From Fodinibacter sp035633415 (GTDB lineage Bacteria > Actinomycetota > Actinomycetes > Actinomycetales > Dermatophilaceae), in contig DASQEZ010000294.1 of the NCBI GenBank assembly GCA_035633415.1, positions 1-33,709 on the forward strand: a DNA stretch of 33,709 nt. Reading direction: 5' to 3'. A program made the position numbers and the translations under genes. The notes beneath the pieces are model-generated. The model was not told the origin of the DNA. It made no database searches and saw nothing but the letters and a program-made list of their open reading frames with translations. Shown here one piece after another: positions 1-7,151 of the stretch (within the stretch, counting starts at the first letter, position 1; the number at the start of each line of letters is the position of its first letter).

Positions 1-1616
1 GCGTGCAGGACCAGCAGGCGTTCGAGTGGTACTTCGGTGCCGCGGCGCACAACCTCACGACGCTGGCCAACCCGCTCTTCAGCGACCTGCAGAACTTCCC
101 GGACGGCGTGAACCTGATGGCCAACGCGGCGGTGCTCGGGCTCGGCATCCCGCTCGCCCCCGTCACGCTCCTCGCGGGGCCGTCGGCGACCTTCCTCGTC
201 GTCGAGCTGCTCGGCCTGGCGCTCACGGCATCAGCCTGGTTCTGGCTGTTCCGCCGCAGGTTGGCGGTGCACCCGCTCGCCGCGGCCATCGGCGCGGGCT
301 TCGTCGGCTTCGCCCCCGGCATGGTCTCGCACGCCAACGGCCACCCCAACTTCGTGGCGCAGTTCCTCGTGCCGCTGATCGTCGACCGGGTGCTGCGTCT
401 GGCGCAGGGCCGCCGGCCGGTGCGTGACGGCGTCGTGCTGGGCCTGCTCGCCGCGTGGCAGGTGTTCATCGGCGAGGAGGTGCTGCTGCTGACCGCCATC
501 GGCCTGACCGTGGCCGGCGTCGTCTACCTGGCCCACGGCCGCGTCGACCTGCGGCGGATGCTTCCGGGCCTGGGCGTCGGTGCCGCGCTCTGCCTGGCGA
601 TCGTCGCCGTGCCGCTGTGGTGGCAGTTCGCCGGTCCGCAGAGCTACACCTCGATCTGGCACCCGCCCGCCGGCAACGACCTGGCGCAGCTGTGGGGAAG
701 GGCCACCCGCAGCCTCGGGGCCGACCCGTGGGCCTCGGCCGCCCTGTCGATGAACCGCACCGAGGAGAACTCGTTCTTCGGCATCCCACTGCTGCTCGCG
801 GCGGCTGCCGTCGTCGTGACGCTCTGGAGGCGCACCCTCGTGCAGGCGCTCGGCGCGGTCGTGCTCGTGTCACTCTGGCTCTCGCTCGGCGAGGAGGTCA
901 CCGTCAACGGCACCGCGACCGGCATCCCCGGGCCGTGGGCCCTGCTCGAGCAGCTTCCCGTGATCGAGAACGTCCTCCCGACCCGGTTCGCCCTCGTCGC
1001 CGTCCCTGCCCTCGGGGCCCTGCTCGCGCTCGGTGTCGAGGAGGTGCGCCGGCTCGTGGCGCGGTACGCCGGCCATGCCGGTGCGGGGCTGGCCGTGAGC
1101 GGCCTGGCCGCACTGGTCGTGCTGCTGCCCGTCATCCCCACCCCGCTCCTGGTCGACCAGCGCGCCCCGATGCCGGCCTTCTTCAGCGACGGCACGTGGC
1201 GCGACTGGGTCGACGAGGGCGGATCCGTGCTCGCCGCCCCGGCCCCCTGGGTGGCCGACACCCGGGCGCTGGAGTGGCAGGCGCAGGCCCGGTGGGGGTT
1301 CCCTGTCGTGGCCGGCTACTTCGTCGGCCCGGACTCCACCGCGGACCGGGGCGGCCAGTACGGCGCGACACCGACGCCGCTGACGCAGTGGATGGCGGAC
1401 ATCACCCAGAACGGGCCGTCGGAGGCGTCCGCGAGCCAGGTCGAGGAGTTCCACCGGGACCTGCGCGACGCCCGGGTCGACGCCATCGTGCTCCCCGACG
1501 CCCGACCCGAGGCGCCGGCCCTGCTCGCCTCGCTCACGACGGTCTTCGGCGAGCCCGAGCACACCGGTGGCGTCTACGTCTGGGACGTGCGTGAGGTGAC
1601 CGATGGCGCTGGCTGA
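1..1616 (+). CDS. Polytopic membrane protein, GT-C glycosyltransferase-like (5' partial)
   Basis: The reading frame is open from the window edge, so the N-terminus is missing; a GTG at position 3 is probably internal. The visible 537 residues hold many hydrophobic segments, then a C-terminal extracytoplasmic part of about 150 residues. Near the start, a loop reading NPLFSDLQNFPDGVNLMAN resembles the first large loop of actinobacterial GT-C-type membrane proteins, which use polyprenyl-phosphate sugars outside the membrane. The stop lies 14 bases inside the next membrane glycosyltransferase gene, so the two are probably co-translated and act in the same envelope glycosylation step. The exact sugar and acceptor cannot be read from the sequence. 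The family call rests on loop and topology resemblance only. Confidence 0.6.
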   Translation, partial: VQDQQAFEWYFGAAAHNLTTLANPLFSDLQNFPDGVNLMANAAVLGLGIPLAPVTLLAGPSATFLVVELLGLALTASAWFWLFRRRLAVHPLAAAIGAGFVGFAPGMVSHANGHPNFVAQFLVPLIVDRVLRLAQGRRPVRDGVVLGLLAAWQVFIGEEVLLLTAIGLTVAGVVYLAHGRVDLRRMLPGLGVGAALCLAIVAVPLWWQFAGPQSYTSIWHPPAGNDLAQLWGRATRSLGADPWASAALSMNRTEENSFFGIPLLLAAAAVVVTLWRRTLVQALGAVVLVSLWLSLGEEVTVNGTATGIPGPWALLEQLPVIENVLPTRFALVAVPALGALLALGVEEVRRLVARYAGHAGAGLAVSGLAALVVLLPVIPTPLLVDQRAPMPAFFSDGTWRDWVDEGGSVLAAPAPWVADTRALEWQAQARWGFPVVAGYFVGPDSTADRGGQYGATPTPLTQWMADITQNGPSEASASQVEEFHRDLRDARVDAIVLPDARPEAPALLASLTTVFGEPEHTGGVYVWDVREVTDGAG

Positions 1617-2901
1617 GGCGTCGCGGCAGTCCACCCCACCGCGGGCGACCCCGTTCACGTCCGCGGGGAGGCACGCCCTCGGCGCCCGGGCGCTGGCGCA
1701 CCCCGTGCGCACGATCCTCGCCGTCTACCTCGTCTCGCGGGTGGTGGCGCTCGTCGCGCTGTGGGTGGCGGCGACCTGGTTCCAGAACCCCGCCGGCGTC
1801 GGCCACCCGGCCCCCGGGCTCGGCGACATGTTCGGGCTCTGGGACGGTGCCTGGTACGAGCGGATCGTCCAGGACGGGTATCCGGTGCCTCTGCCGGTCG
1901 ACGCCGAGACCGGGCGGGTGACCTACAGCGCCTGGGCCTTCTACCCCCTCTACCCCTACCTGCTGAAGCTGGTGATGCTCACCGGGATGCCGTTCGCGGC
2001 GGCCGGCCTCGTGCTCAACCTGGTGCTCGCGGGCGTCGCGGCGGTGCTCATCTGGGCGGTCCTGCGCTCGGGCGTGCACGCGGACCGGCAGCCGCAGCGT
2101 GAACGGCTGGCCCTGGTCGCGGCCTGCCTGTGGTGCTTCTACCCGACCACGGCGGTGATGCTGAAGCCGTACACCGAGGCCCTCGCGGTGGCGCTCGTGG
2201 CGGGCGCGCTCCTGCTGCTCGTCCGCCGCAGCTACCTGCTCGTCGCGCTGGTCGCGGTACCGCTCGGGTTCACTCGCGGCATCGCCCCGGCCCTCGGGGC
2301 GGCGGCGCTCATCCACCTCGTGGTCCGGTGGCGCGAGGACAACGCGGCCGGCACCCGGCCCCTCGACGGCCAACGGACCAGTGCGGTGGTGATGCTCGGG
2401 GCGCTCGCGGTGAGCGGCGTGGCGTGGCCGGTCGTCGCCGGTCTGGTCACGGGCGTGCCGACGGCCTTCTTCGACGTGCAGGCGGCCTGGGGCCAGCGTC
2501 CCGACAAGGGACCCTTCGTGCTGTGGTTCGAGTGGGCCTGGCAGAGCAAGGGCATCGCCGGGGTGGTCGTGCTCGTCGCGCTGGCCGCCACCTACGTCGC
2601 CCTCGTGCTGGGCCGCCACGGGCGGTGGATCTGCATCGAGGCGCGGGCCTGGGCCCTCGCCTACCCGATCTACCTCTTCGCGGTGGTCCGCCCGATCACG
2701 AGCATGTGGCGGTTCCTGCTCCTGGACTTCCCGCTCGCGGCGCTCCTGGCATCGGTCGCGATGCGGACGGCCAACGGACAGGGCGTCGTGCCGCACTGGC
2801 GACGCCGGGTCGCGGTGGTGCTGCTCGTCGTCATCGCCGGCCTGTTCTGGTGGACCTGCTCGTTGCTGGTGTACACCCCGTGGGGCTCCTTCCCCCCGTG
2901 A
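1603..2901 (+). CDS. PIG-V-like mannosyltransferase family membrane protein
   Basis: A 432-residue polytopic membrane protein. After the first membrane segment comes FGLWDGAWYERIVQDGYP, the WDG-x-WY first-loop motif of PIG-V/GPI-mannosyltransferase-like GT-C enzymes. In that family the loop Asp is the likely catalytic residue. A second conserved-looking stretch, FYPLYPYLLKLV, follows. These enzymes transfer a sugar, usually mannose, from a polyprenyl-phosphate donor on the outer face of the membrane. The ATG lies inside the end of the preceding gene (14-base overlap), implying translational coupling. The gene ends in TGA at 2899-2901, and an apparent promoter for the next gene follows. Substrate is unknown; membership of the GT-C superfamily is fairly secure. 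Confidence 0.7.
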   Translation: MALAEASRQSTPPRATPFTSAGRHALGARALAHPVRTILAVYLVSRVVALVALWVAATWFQNPAGVGHPAPGLGDMFGLWDGAWYERIVQDGYPVPLPVDAETGRVTYSAWAFYPLYPYLLKLVMLTGMPFAAAGLVLNLVLAGVAAVLIWAVLRSGVHADRQPQRERLALVAACLWCFYPTTAVMLKPYTEALAVALVAGALLLLVRRSYLLVALVAVPLGFTRGIAPALGAAALIHLVVRWREDNAAGTRPLDGQRTSAVVMLGALAVSGVAWPVVAGLVTGVPTAFFDVQAAWGQRPDKGPFVLWFEWAWQSKGIAGVVVLVALAATYVALVLGRHGRWICIEARAWALAYPIYLFAVVRPITSMWRFLLLDFPLAALLASVAMRTANGQGVVPHWRRRVAVVLLVVIAGLFWWTCSLLVYTPWGSFPP

Positions 2902-2926
2902 CCTGCGAGGAGTGCGTCACGCGGAT

Positions 2927-2955
2927 TTCATTCTGTCGCACGGCTACGGGATAAT
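2927..2955 (+). promoter_or_regulatory. Candidate housekeeping promoter for the DUF3117 gene
   Basis: A GATAAT -10 hexamer (2950-2955) lies 17 bases after a weak -35 (TTCATT, 2927-2932). The AT-rich patch stands out in very GC-rich surroundings. Predicted transcription would begin near 2961, giving a leader of about 75 bases with an AAGGGA ribosome-binding site before the ATG at 3036. Confidence 0.45.
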
Positions 2956-3035
2956 GGGGCCCTACTCCCGGCGGTCCGGCGCCGGGTTACGCGCGGCGCG
3001 TACACCCGCAGCCGCGGAGATGAAGGGATTCAGCC

Positions 3036-3209
3036 ATGGCGGCAATGAAGCCGAGGACGGGCGACGGCCCGCTCGAGGTCACCAAGGAAGGCCGCGGCAT
3101 CGTGCTGCGCATGCCCCTCGAGGGCGGTGGTCGCCTGGTCGTCGAGATGACGCCCGATGAGGTCCGTGCCCTCGGTGAGGCCATCGACAACTGCGAGGGG
3201 CTGGCCTGA
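3036..3209 (+). CDS. DUF3117 small conserved actinobacterial protein
   Basis: This 57-residue protein starts MAAMKPRTGDGPLEVTKEGR, continues with a PLEGGGRLVVEMTPDE core and ends EAIDNCEGLA. That is the hallmark of the DUF3117 family (Rv1211 type in Mycobacterium tuberculosis, from memory), conserved at this length across actinomycetes and of unknown function. The ATG is chosen because the family begins exactly here and AAGGGA lies about nine bases upstream. It is a single-gene unit, with its own candidate promoter at 2927-2955 and a strong hairpin at 3229-3265. It is easily missed because a different frame across the same bases is also open. Confidence 0.93.
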   Translation: MAAMKPRTGDGPLEVTKEGRGIVLRMPLEGGGRLVVEMTPDEVRALGEAIDNCEGLA

Positions 3210-3228
3210 CCGGCAGCTGAGCTCCGTT

Positions 3229-3265
3229 CGACGAGGCCCCCACCCACGTAGTGGGGGCCTCGTCG
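3229..3265 (+). terminator. Strong hairpin, likely transcription terminator
   Basis: A perfect 15-bp stem (3229-3243 pairing with 3251-3265) closes a 7-base loop, 19 bases after the DUF3117 stop. There is no T-run, as is common for actinomycete terminators. It separates the DUF3117 gene from the aminopeptidase gene. Confidence 0.8.
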
Positions 3266-3311
3266 CGCGTCCGGGGGCCAGGCGGCTCGCACCAGTGGGT
3301 AGGGTCGCCGG

Positions 3312-4838
3312 GTGCCCCGCGACGACGTCATCCTGAGCCCCCGCACGTCCGTGTGGAGCGTGCGCCCGACCCTCGAGGACGCCCTGCGCGCCCCCGCCCC
3401 GCCGAACCCCTCCGACTCCGTCCTGGTGGTACCGGTGGCCGCCGGCCCGACCGGTGACGCCGGCGCCCGCGCGGCTCTCTCGGTGCTCGGTGCCGACGCC
3501 GGCCTGACGCTCGCCACCCACGAGCCCACGACGAAGGCCGGGTCCGTCACCAGCGTTCCCCTCCCGCCGGGGACCCACGCCGTGCGCCGTGTCCTGCTGG
3601 TCGGCATCGGGGACGGCTCCGTCGCCGGGTGGCGCGCGGCCGGAGCCGCCGTGGGCCGCGCGACCCGAGGGCGCGGCGACGTCGTGCACGCGGTCGGCGA
3701 GGCGGCCAGGGGTGACGCCCTGCCGGCGTACGTCGAGTCCGCCGTCCTCGCCTCGTGGGCCTCCCCCCGGTGGACACGTGAGGGTGCGGTCGCCGGGTGC
3801 GAGCCCGCGGCGACGTGCGTGGTGGCCGGCCAGCTGGATGCCGTGCAGGTGCGGCGCGCGGTGGTGCGGGCCCGCTCCCAGCTCGTGGCTCGCGGCCTGG
3901 CCGCGACGCCCTCGAACACCAAGAACCCGCCGTGGCTGGCGCGTCAGGCCCGTACCCTGGCCCGTCGAGCCGACCTCGGCGTACGCGTCTGGGACGAGCG
4001 GGCGCTGCGCGCCGACGGCTTCGGTGGCATCCTCGCCGTCGGGCAGGGCTCGGCCACCCCGCCGCGGCTGGTGCGCCTCGACCACGAACCACCGGGAGCC
4101 ACGGCATCCACGCCCCGAGTGGTGCTCGTGGGCAAGGGCATCACGTTCGACACCGGTGGGCTCCAGGTGAAGCCGGTCGACGGCATGGTCGCGATGAAGA
4201 CCGACATGTCCGGCGCCGCCGTCGTCCTGGCCGTGCTCTCGGCCTGCCGCGAGCTGGAGGTGCCGGTGCGTGTCACGGGGCTGCTCGCGATCGCGGAGAA
4301 CGCCGTCGGGGGAGCCGCGTACCGTCCGGGTGACGTCGTCACGCACTACGGCGGGCGCACTGTCGAGATCGGCAACACCGACGCCGAGGGCCGCATCGTC
4401 ATGGCCGACGCGCTGGCATATGCCGACGCCCACCTCGACCCCGCCTGGCTCGTCGACGTCGCGACGTTGACCGGTGCGGCCCGCATCGCCCTGGGCCGGG
4501 CCCTGGCCCCCGTCTTCTCGACGGATGCGGGCCTGACCGACGCGCTCGTCGCGGCCGGCGCGACGACTGGTGAGACGCTCTGGCCGATGCCCCTGCCGGA
4601 CACCTACCGTCGAGCCCTCGACTCCGACGTCGCCGACCTCAACCACATCGCTCCTGGTGTGGGTGGCGGAGCGGTCACGGCGGCCCTGTTCCTCCGCGAG
4701 TTCGTGGGCGAGCGCCGGTGGGCGCACCTCGACATCGCCGGCACCGGCCGCTCGGACGTCGACGCCGGCAGCTCCACGAAGGGGGCCACCGGGTTCGGGA
4801 CACGACTGCTGCTGCGGTGGCTGGAGGAGATGGCATGA
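3312..4838 (+). CDS. pepA: Leucyl aminopeptidase, peptidase family M17
   Basis: A 508-residue cytosolic two-metal aminopeptidase that removes N-terminal residues from peptides; in bacteria it works in peptide turnover and glutathione-type conjugate breakdown. The C-terminal M17 catalytic domain carries GKGITFDTGG (K275, D280), MKTDMSGAA (D298) and NTDAEGRIVMADALAYA (D357, E359, R361). These are the full set of expected metal ligands and the catalytic Lys/Arg pair. The N-terminal 160 residues form the less conserved macrodomain-like part. Start is GTG at 3312, 46 bases after the preceding hairpin. The stop overlaps the start of the next gene by 4 bases (ATGA), so the small downstream protein is coupled to it. 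Family is certain; peptide preference is not. Confidence 0.93.
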   Translation: MPRDDVILSPRTSVWSVRPTLEDALRAPAPPNPSDSVLVVPVAAGPTGDAGARAALSVLGADAGLTLATHEPTTKAGSVTSVPLPPGTHAVRRVLLVGIGDGSVAGWRAAGAAVGRATRGRGDVVHAVGEAARGDALPAYVESAVLASWASPRWTREGAVAGCEPAATCVVAGQLDAVQVRRAVVRARSQLVARGLAATPSNTKNPPWLARQARTLARRADLGVRVWDERALRADGFGGILAVGQGSATPPRLVRLDHEPPGATASTPRVVLVGKGITFDTGGLQVKPVDGMVAMKTDMSGAAVVLAVLSACRELEVPVRVTGLLAIAENAVGGAAYRPGDVVTHYGGRTVEIGNTDAEGRIVMADALAYADAHLDPAWLVDVATLTGAARIALGRALAPVFSTDAGLTDALVAAGATTGETLWPMPLPDTYRRALDSDVADLNHIAPGVGGGAVTAALFLREFVGERRWAHLDIAGTGRSDVDAGSSTKGATGFGTRLLLRWLEEMA

Positions 4839-5191
4839 ACGCCGGGTACGGGCTGACGGTGCGTTGGTCGCTGGAGAACGCCCCGCAGGACGCCGCCGAC
4901 CAGCTGCGCGAGTACGTCGTCGGCACCTCGATCGCGCGCTTCATGTTCCTCGACGGCCTGGCGTTCAAGGTCTGGCGGATGCGCGCGGGCGAGTGGTTCG
5001 AGGGCACCTACGTCTTCGACAGCGAGCAGGACCGCACCCTCTTCCGCGAGGGTTTCGAGCCCGGCGCGGCCAACGCTCCCGGCAGCACCATCATCGGCTC
5101 CTCGCCGGTGCTCCTGGAGGACTGGGAGGTCGTCGCGATCGCCGAGGGCCCCGCGGGCTTCCGCCGCGGAGCCGGCCCCGACGTCAGCTGA
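4835..5191 (+). CDS. Conserved hypothetical protein, possibly a dimeric alpha/beta-barrel (YdhR/ABM-like)
   Basis: A 118-residue soluble protein starting MNAGYGLTVRWSLENAPQDA. The ATG is set by the ATGA overlap with pepA; a longer upstream frame would lie inside pepA. It has no signal peptide, membrane segment or obvious catalytic motif. The alternation LTVRWSL, MFLDGLAFKVWRM, FEGTYVFDSEQDRTLFREGF suggests the beta-alpha-beta-beta layout of small ferredoxin-like monooxygenase-type proteins, including a 'GTYVFDS...LFREGF' stretch seen in YdhR-like proteins. That is a weak resemblance. Coupling to the aminopeptidase suggests joint expression but no specific role. It converges on the methyltransferase gene 15 bases downstream. 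Confidence 0.75.
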   Translation: MNAGYGLTVRWSLENAPQDAADQLREYVVGTSIARFMFLDGLAFKVWRMRAGEWFEGTYVFDSEQDRTLFREGFEPGAANAPGSTIIGSSPVLLEDWEVVAIAEGPAGFRRGAGPDVS

Positions 5192-5206
5192 GCCGCGAGG
5201 GGGTGG

Positions 5207-5842
5207 TCAGCGCTTGACCGCGACGAGCAGGCCGTCGCTGACCGGCAGCAGCGCGGTGACGAGCTCGTCGTGGTCGCGCAGCGACTTGCCGAGGTCGCGC
5301 AGGGTGCTCGTCGTGGCGTCACGCGCGGCCGGGTCGGCGACCTGGTCGTGCCACAGCATGTTGTCCATGACGAGCACGCCCCCGGAGCGCAGCAACCGCA
5401 CGGCGTGCTCGACGTAGACCGGGTAGCCACCCTTGTCGGCGTCGACGACCACGAGGTCGTAGGCGCCGTCGGTCATCCGGGGAAGCACGTCGGCCGCGGC
5501 ACCGGTGATGACCCGGGTGCGCTGGTGTGCGTAACCCGCCTCGGCGTACGCCTCGCGAGCGGCGCGCTGGTGCTCGGCGGAGGAGTCGATCGTCGTCAGG
5601 ATGCCGTCCTCCGGCATCCCGGCGAGCAGCCACAGGCCCGAGGTGCCCGCACCCGTGCCGATCTCGACGACGTGTCGCGCCTGCACCGCCGCGGCGACGA
5701 AGCGCAACGCCGCGCCCGCGCCGGTGCCCACGGGGCTGGCGTCGCCGAACTCCATGCCGCGGCGCCGTGCGGTTTCGACGACCTCCGGTTCGGGTATGAA
5801 CTCCTCGGCGTAGGACCAGCTGGCCGGCTTGAGTTGGCTCAT
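5207..5842 (-). CDS. SAM-dependent O-methyltransferase (class I, Rv1220c type)
   Basis: A 211-residue soluble enzyme with a Rossmann methyltransferase fold. VVEIGTGAGTSGLWLLAG is the glycine-rich SAM-binding motif I. ILTTIDSS supplies the acidic residue for the SAM ribose. YDLVVVDADKGGYPVY and GGVLVMDNMLWHDQV match the catechol-O-methyltransferase-like family, in which the DADK and DN aspartates bind a divalent metal. The ATG at 5842 gives the family's usual length. It is divergent from sigE, the same order as Rv1220c-sigE in mycobacteria. The acceptor is unknown. The shared upstream region holds the sigE promoter; I could not find a convincing promoter pair for this gene. Confidence 0.88.
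   Translation of the reverse strand: MSQLKPASWSYAEEFIPEPEVVETARRRGMEFGDASPVGTGAGAALRFVAAAVQARHVVEIGTGAGTSGLWLLAGMPEDGILTTIDSSAEHQRAAREAYAEAGYAHQRTRVITGAAADVLPRMTDGAYDLVVVDADKGGYPVYVEHAVRLLRSGGVLVMDNMLWHDQVADPAARDATTSTLRDLGKSLRDHDELVTALLPVSDGLLVAVKR
5599..5619. repeat. Inverted pair of the GGATGCC heptamer
   Basis: GGATGCC (5599-5605) and GGCATCC (5613-5619) form a perfect 7-bp inverted repeat with a 7-base spacer, inside the O-methyltransferase gene. It is one of four such close inverted pairs in this window. Confidence 0.6.
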
Positions 5843-5913
5843 GGCGCCACCCTACGGCCCGCAGCCCCCGCCTTCACGCGGACACGGGTTCCCAGCGTTC
5901 GTTCAGGAAGACC

Positions 5914-5939
5914 GGGAACAATTTGTACCTCGGACGCGT
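5914..5939 (+). promoter_or_regulatory. Candidate ECF-sigma promoter of sigE (autoregulation)
   Basis: GGGAACA (5914-5920) matches the GGAAC -35 box of SigE-type ECF promoters. After 17 bases comes CGT (5937-5939), matching the ECF -10 box. The resulting start site would fall near 5945-5950, 30 or so bases before the sigE ATG at 5980. This supports autoregulation by SigE and excludes the TTG at 5923 as start codon, since it would lie inside the promoter. Confidence 0.6.
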
Positions 5940-5979
5940 ATCGATGGGTGACATGAGCAGCCTGGTGAGGGAAGAACCG

Positions 5980-6600
5980 ATGACGACGACGTATGCCGCG
6001 CAGGCTGGCGAGACGCCGGCTGCCGGTTGGGTGCCCCCGACCTGGGAGGAGGTCGTCGAGCAGCACTCCGCCCGGGTCTACCGACTGGCCTACCGCCTCA
6101 CCGGGAACGTGCACGACGCCGAGGACCTCACCCAGGACGTGTTCGTGCGGGTGTTCCGGTCGCTGCACACCTACCAGCCGGGCACCTTCGAGGGCTGGCT
6201 GCACCGCATCACCACCAACGTCTTCCTCGACAAGATGCGCCGCAAGCAGCGAATCCGCTTCGACGCGCTGTCGGACGAGTCCGCCGCCCGGCTGCCCAGC
6301 CGCGGCCCCGGGCCCGAGCAGACCTACCACGACGCCCACTTCGACGACGACGTGCAGCGCGCCCTCGACGCCCTGTCGCCCGACTTCCGGGCCGCGGTCG
6401 TGCTGTGCGACATCGAGGGCCTGTCCTACGAGGAGGTCGCCGCGACCCTGGGCATCAAGCTGGGCACGGTGCGCTCGCGCATCCACCGCGGCCGCGCCCA
6501 GCTTCGTGAGTCCCTCGCCCACCGTGCGCCGCAGCCCTCGACCACACCGACCAAGAGCCGGGGCCGGATCATCCGCCGTCCCGCCGCGGGGACCGTATGA
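5980..6600 (+). CDS. sigE: ECF RNA polymerase sigma factor, SigE-type
   Basis: A 206-residue sigma-70 family ECF factor that redirects RNA polymerase to envelope-stress genes. Region 2 is seen in ARVYRLAYRLTG, DAEDLTQDVFVRVFRSL and FEGWLHRITTNVFLDKMRRK. Region 4 is seen in LSPDFRAAVVLCDIEGLSY and the helix-turn-helix EEVAATLGIKLGTVRSRIHR. The ATG at 5980 is preferred over in-frame ATGs at 5944 and 5953 because GAGGGAAG sits 5 bases upstream and a candidate ECF promoter ends at 5939. The stop overlaps the anti-sigma gene (ATGA), and htrA and tatB follow, as in mycobacteria. The C-terminal tail is basic and short. Assignment as SigE rather than another ECF factor rests mainly on this neighbourhood. 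Confidence 0.93.
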   Translation: MTTTYAAQAGETPAAGWVPPTWEEVVEQHSARVYRLAYRLTGNVHDAEDLTQDVFVRVFRSLHTYQPGTFEGWLHRITTNVFLDKMRRKQRIRFDALSDESAARLPSRGPGPEQTYHDAHFDDDVQRALDALSPDFRAAVVLCDIEGLSYEEVAATLGIKLGTVRSRIHRGRAQLRESLAHRAPQPSTTPTKSRGRIIRRPAAGTV

Positions 6601-7151
6601 CCGACGCCATGCGGGTGCGGTGCCAGGGGGAGGAGCTGACGGAGTACGCCGCCGGCCGCCTCCCGCTGGACCGCCAGTGGGCCTGGGACCGGCACCTCGT
6701 CGCCTGCCAGGCCTGCGCCCACGACGTGGCGCAGGAGCGCCGGCTGCGCAGCGCGCTCGCCGGCGCCCCGTCGATGCCCGGTGACCTGCGCTCGTCCCTG
6801 CTGGCGCTCGGCAACGCGCTGTCGGTCGACCTCGGGCCGCGTCCCGTGACCGCAGCGCACGACCAGCTCGCCCTGCTCGCGCCGTCGGCCCCGCCCTGCC
6901 ACCGCAGCGCCCTGCGCGCGACCGTCATCGCCGCCGCCGCCGCGGGGGTCTCTGCGGCCGCCGCCTGGAGCCTGACCGTCGTGCCCTCACCGGCGGGTGC
7001 CCGCCCGGGGCTGGCCACGGCCACCACGCCGGTCTCCTCGCCCGCCGCCGCGGTCCGCACCACCGCCGTCCCGGTGTCGGTCACCCAGGTGCGACTGAAC
7101 CAGACCGTCGTCGTCGGTCGCCTCGGCGAACGTGCAGAATCGACGCCATGA
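6597..7151 (+). CDS. rseA: Anti-sigma factor with zinc-binding ZAS motif and one membrane segment
   Basis: A 184-residue protein in the position of RseA, the SigE inhibitor. Residues 33-40 form H-x3-C-x2-C (HLVACQAC), the zinc-associated anti-sigma motif. An extra Cys sits at position 9. A single hydrophobic segment at about 107-129 would anchor it in the membrane, leaving an Ala/Thr/Pro-rich outer tail of about 55 residues. It overlaps sigE by 4 bases and htrA by 4 bases, so the three are translationally coupled. Release of SigE would follow loss or proteolysis of this protein; the trigger cannot be read here. The sequence is divergent outside the ZAS motif, so the name rests on motif plus position. 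Confidence 0.88.
   Translation: MTDAMRVRCQGEELTEYAAGRLPLDRQWAWDRHLVACQACAHDVAQERRLRSALAGAPSMPGDLRSSLLALGNALSVDLGPRPVTAAHDQLALLAPSAPPCHRSALRATVIAAAAAGVSAAAAWSLTVVPSPAGARPGLATATTPVSSPAAAVRTTAVPVSVTQVRLNQTVVVGRLGERAESTP

Noticed and set aside
5191..5220. A terminator between the 118-residue protein gene and the O-methyltransferase (GGTCA...TGACC).
   Set aside because: The stem is only 5 bp and overlaps the methyltransferase coding end.
5868..5893. A minus-strand GGGAAC box (complement of 5888-5893) as an ECF promoter for the O-methyltransferase.
   Set aside because: No CGT-type -10 lies at 16-18 bases spacing.
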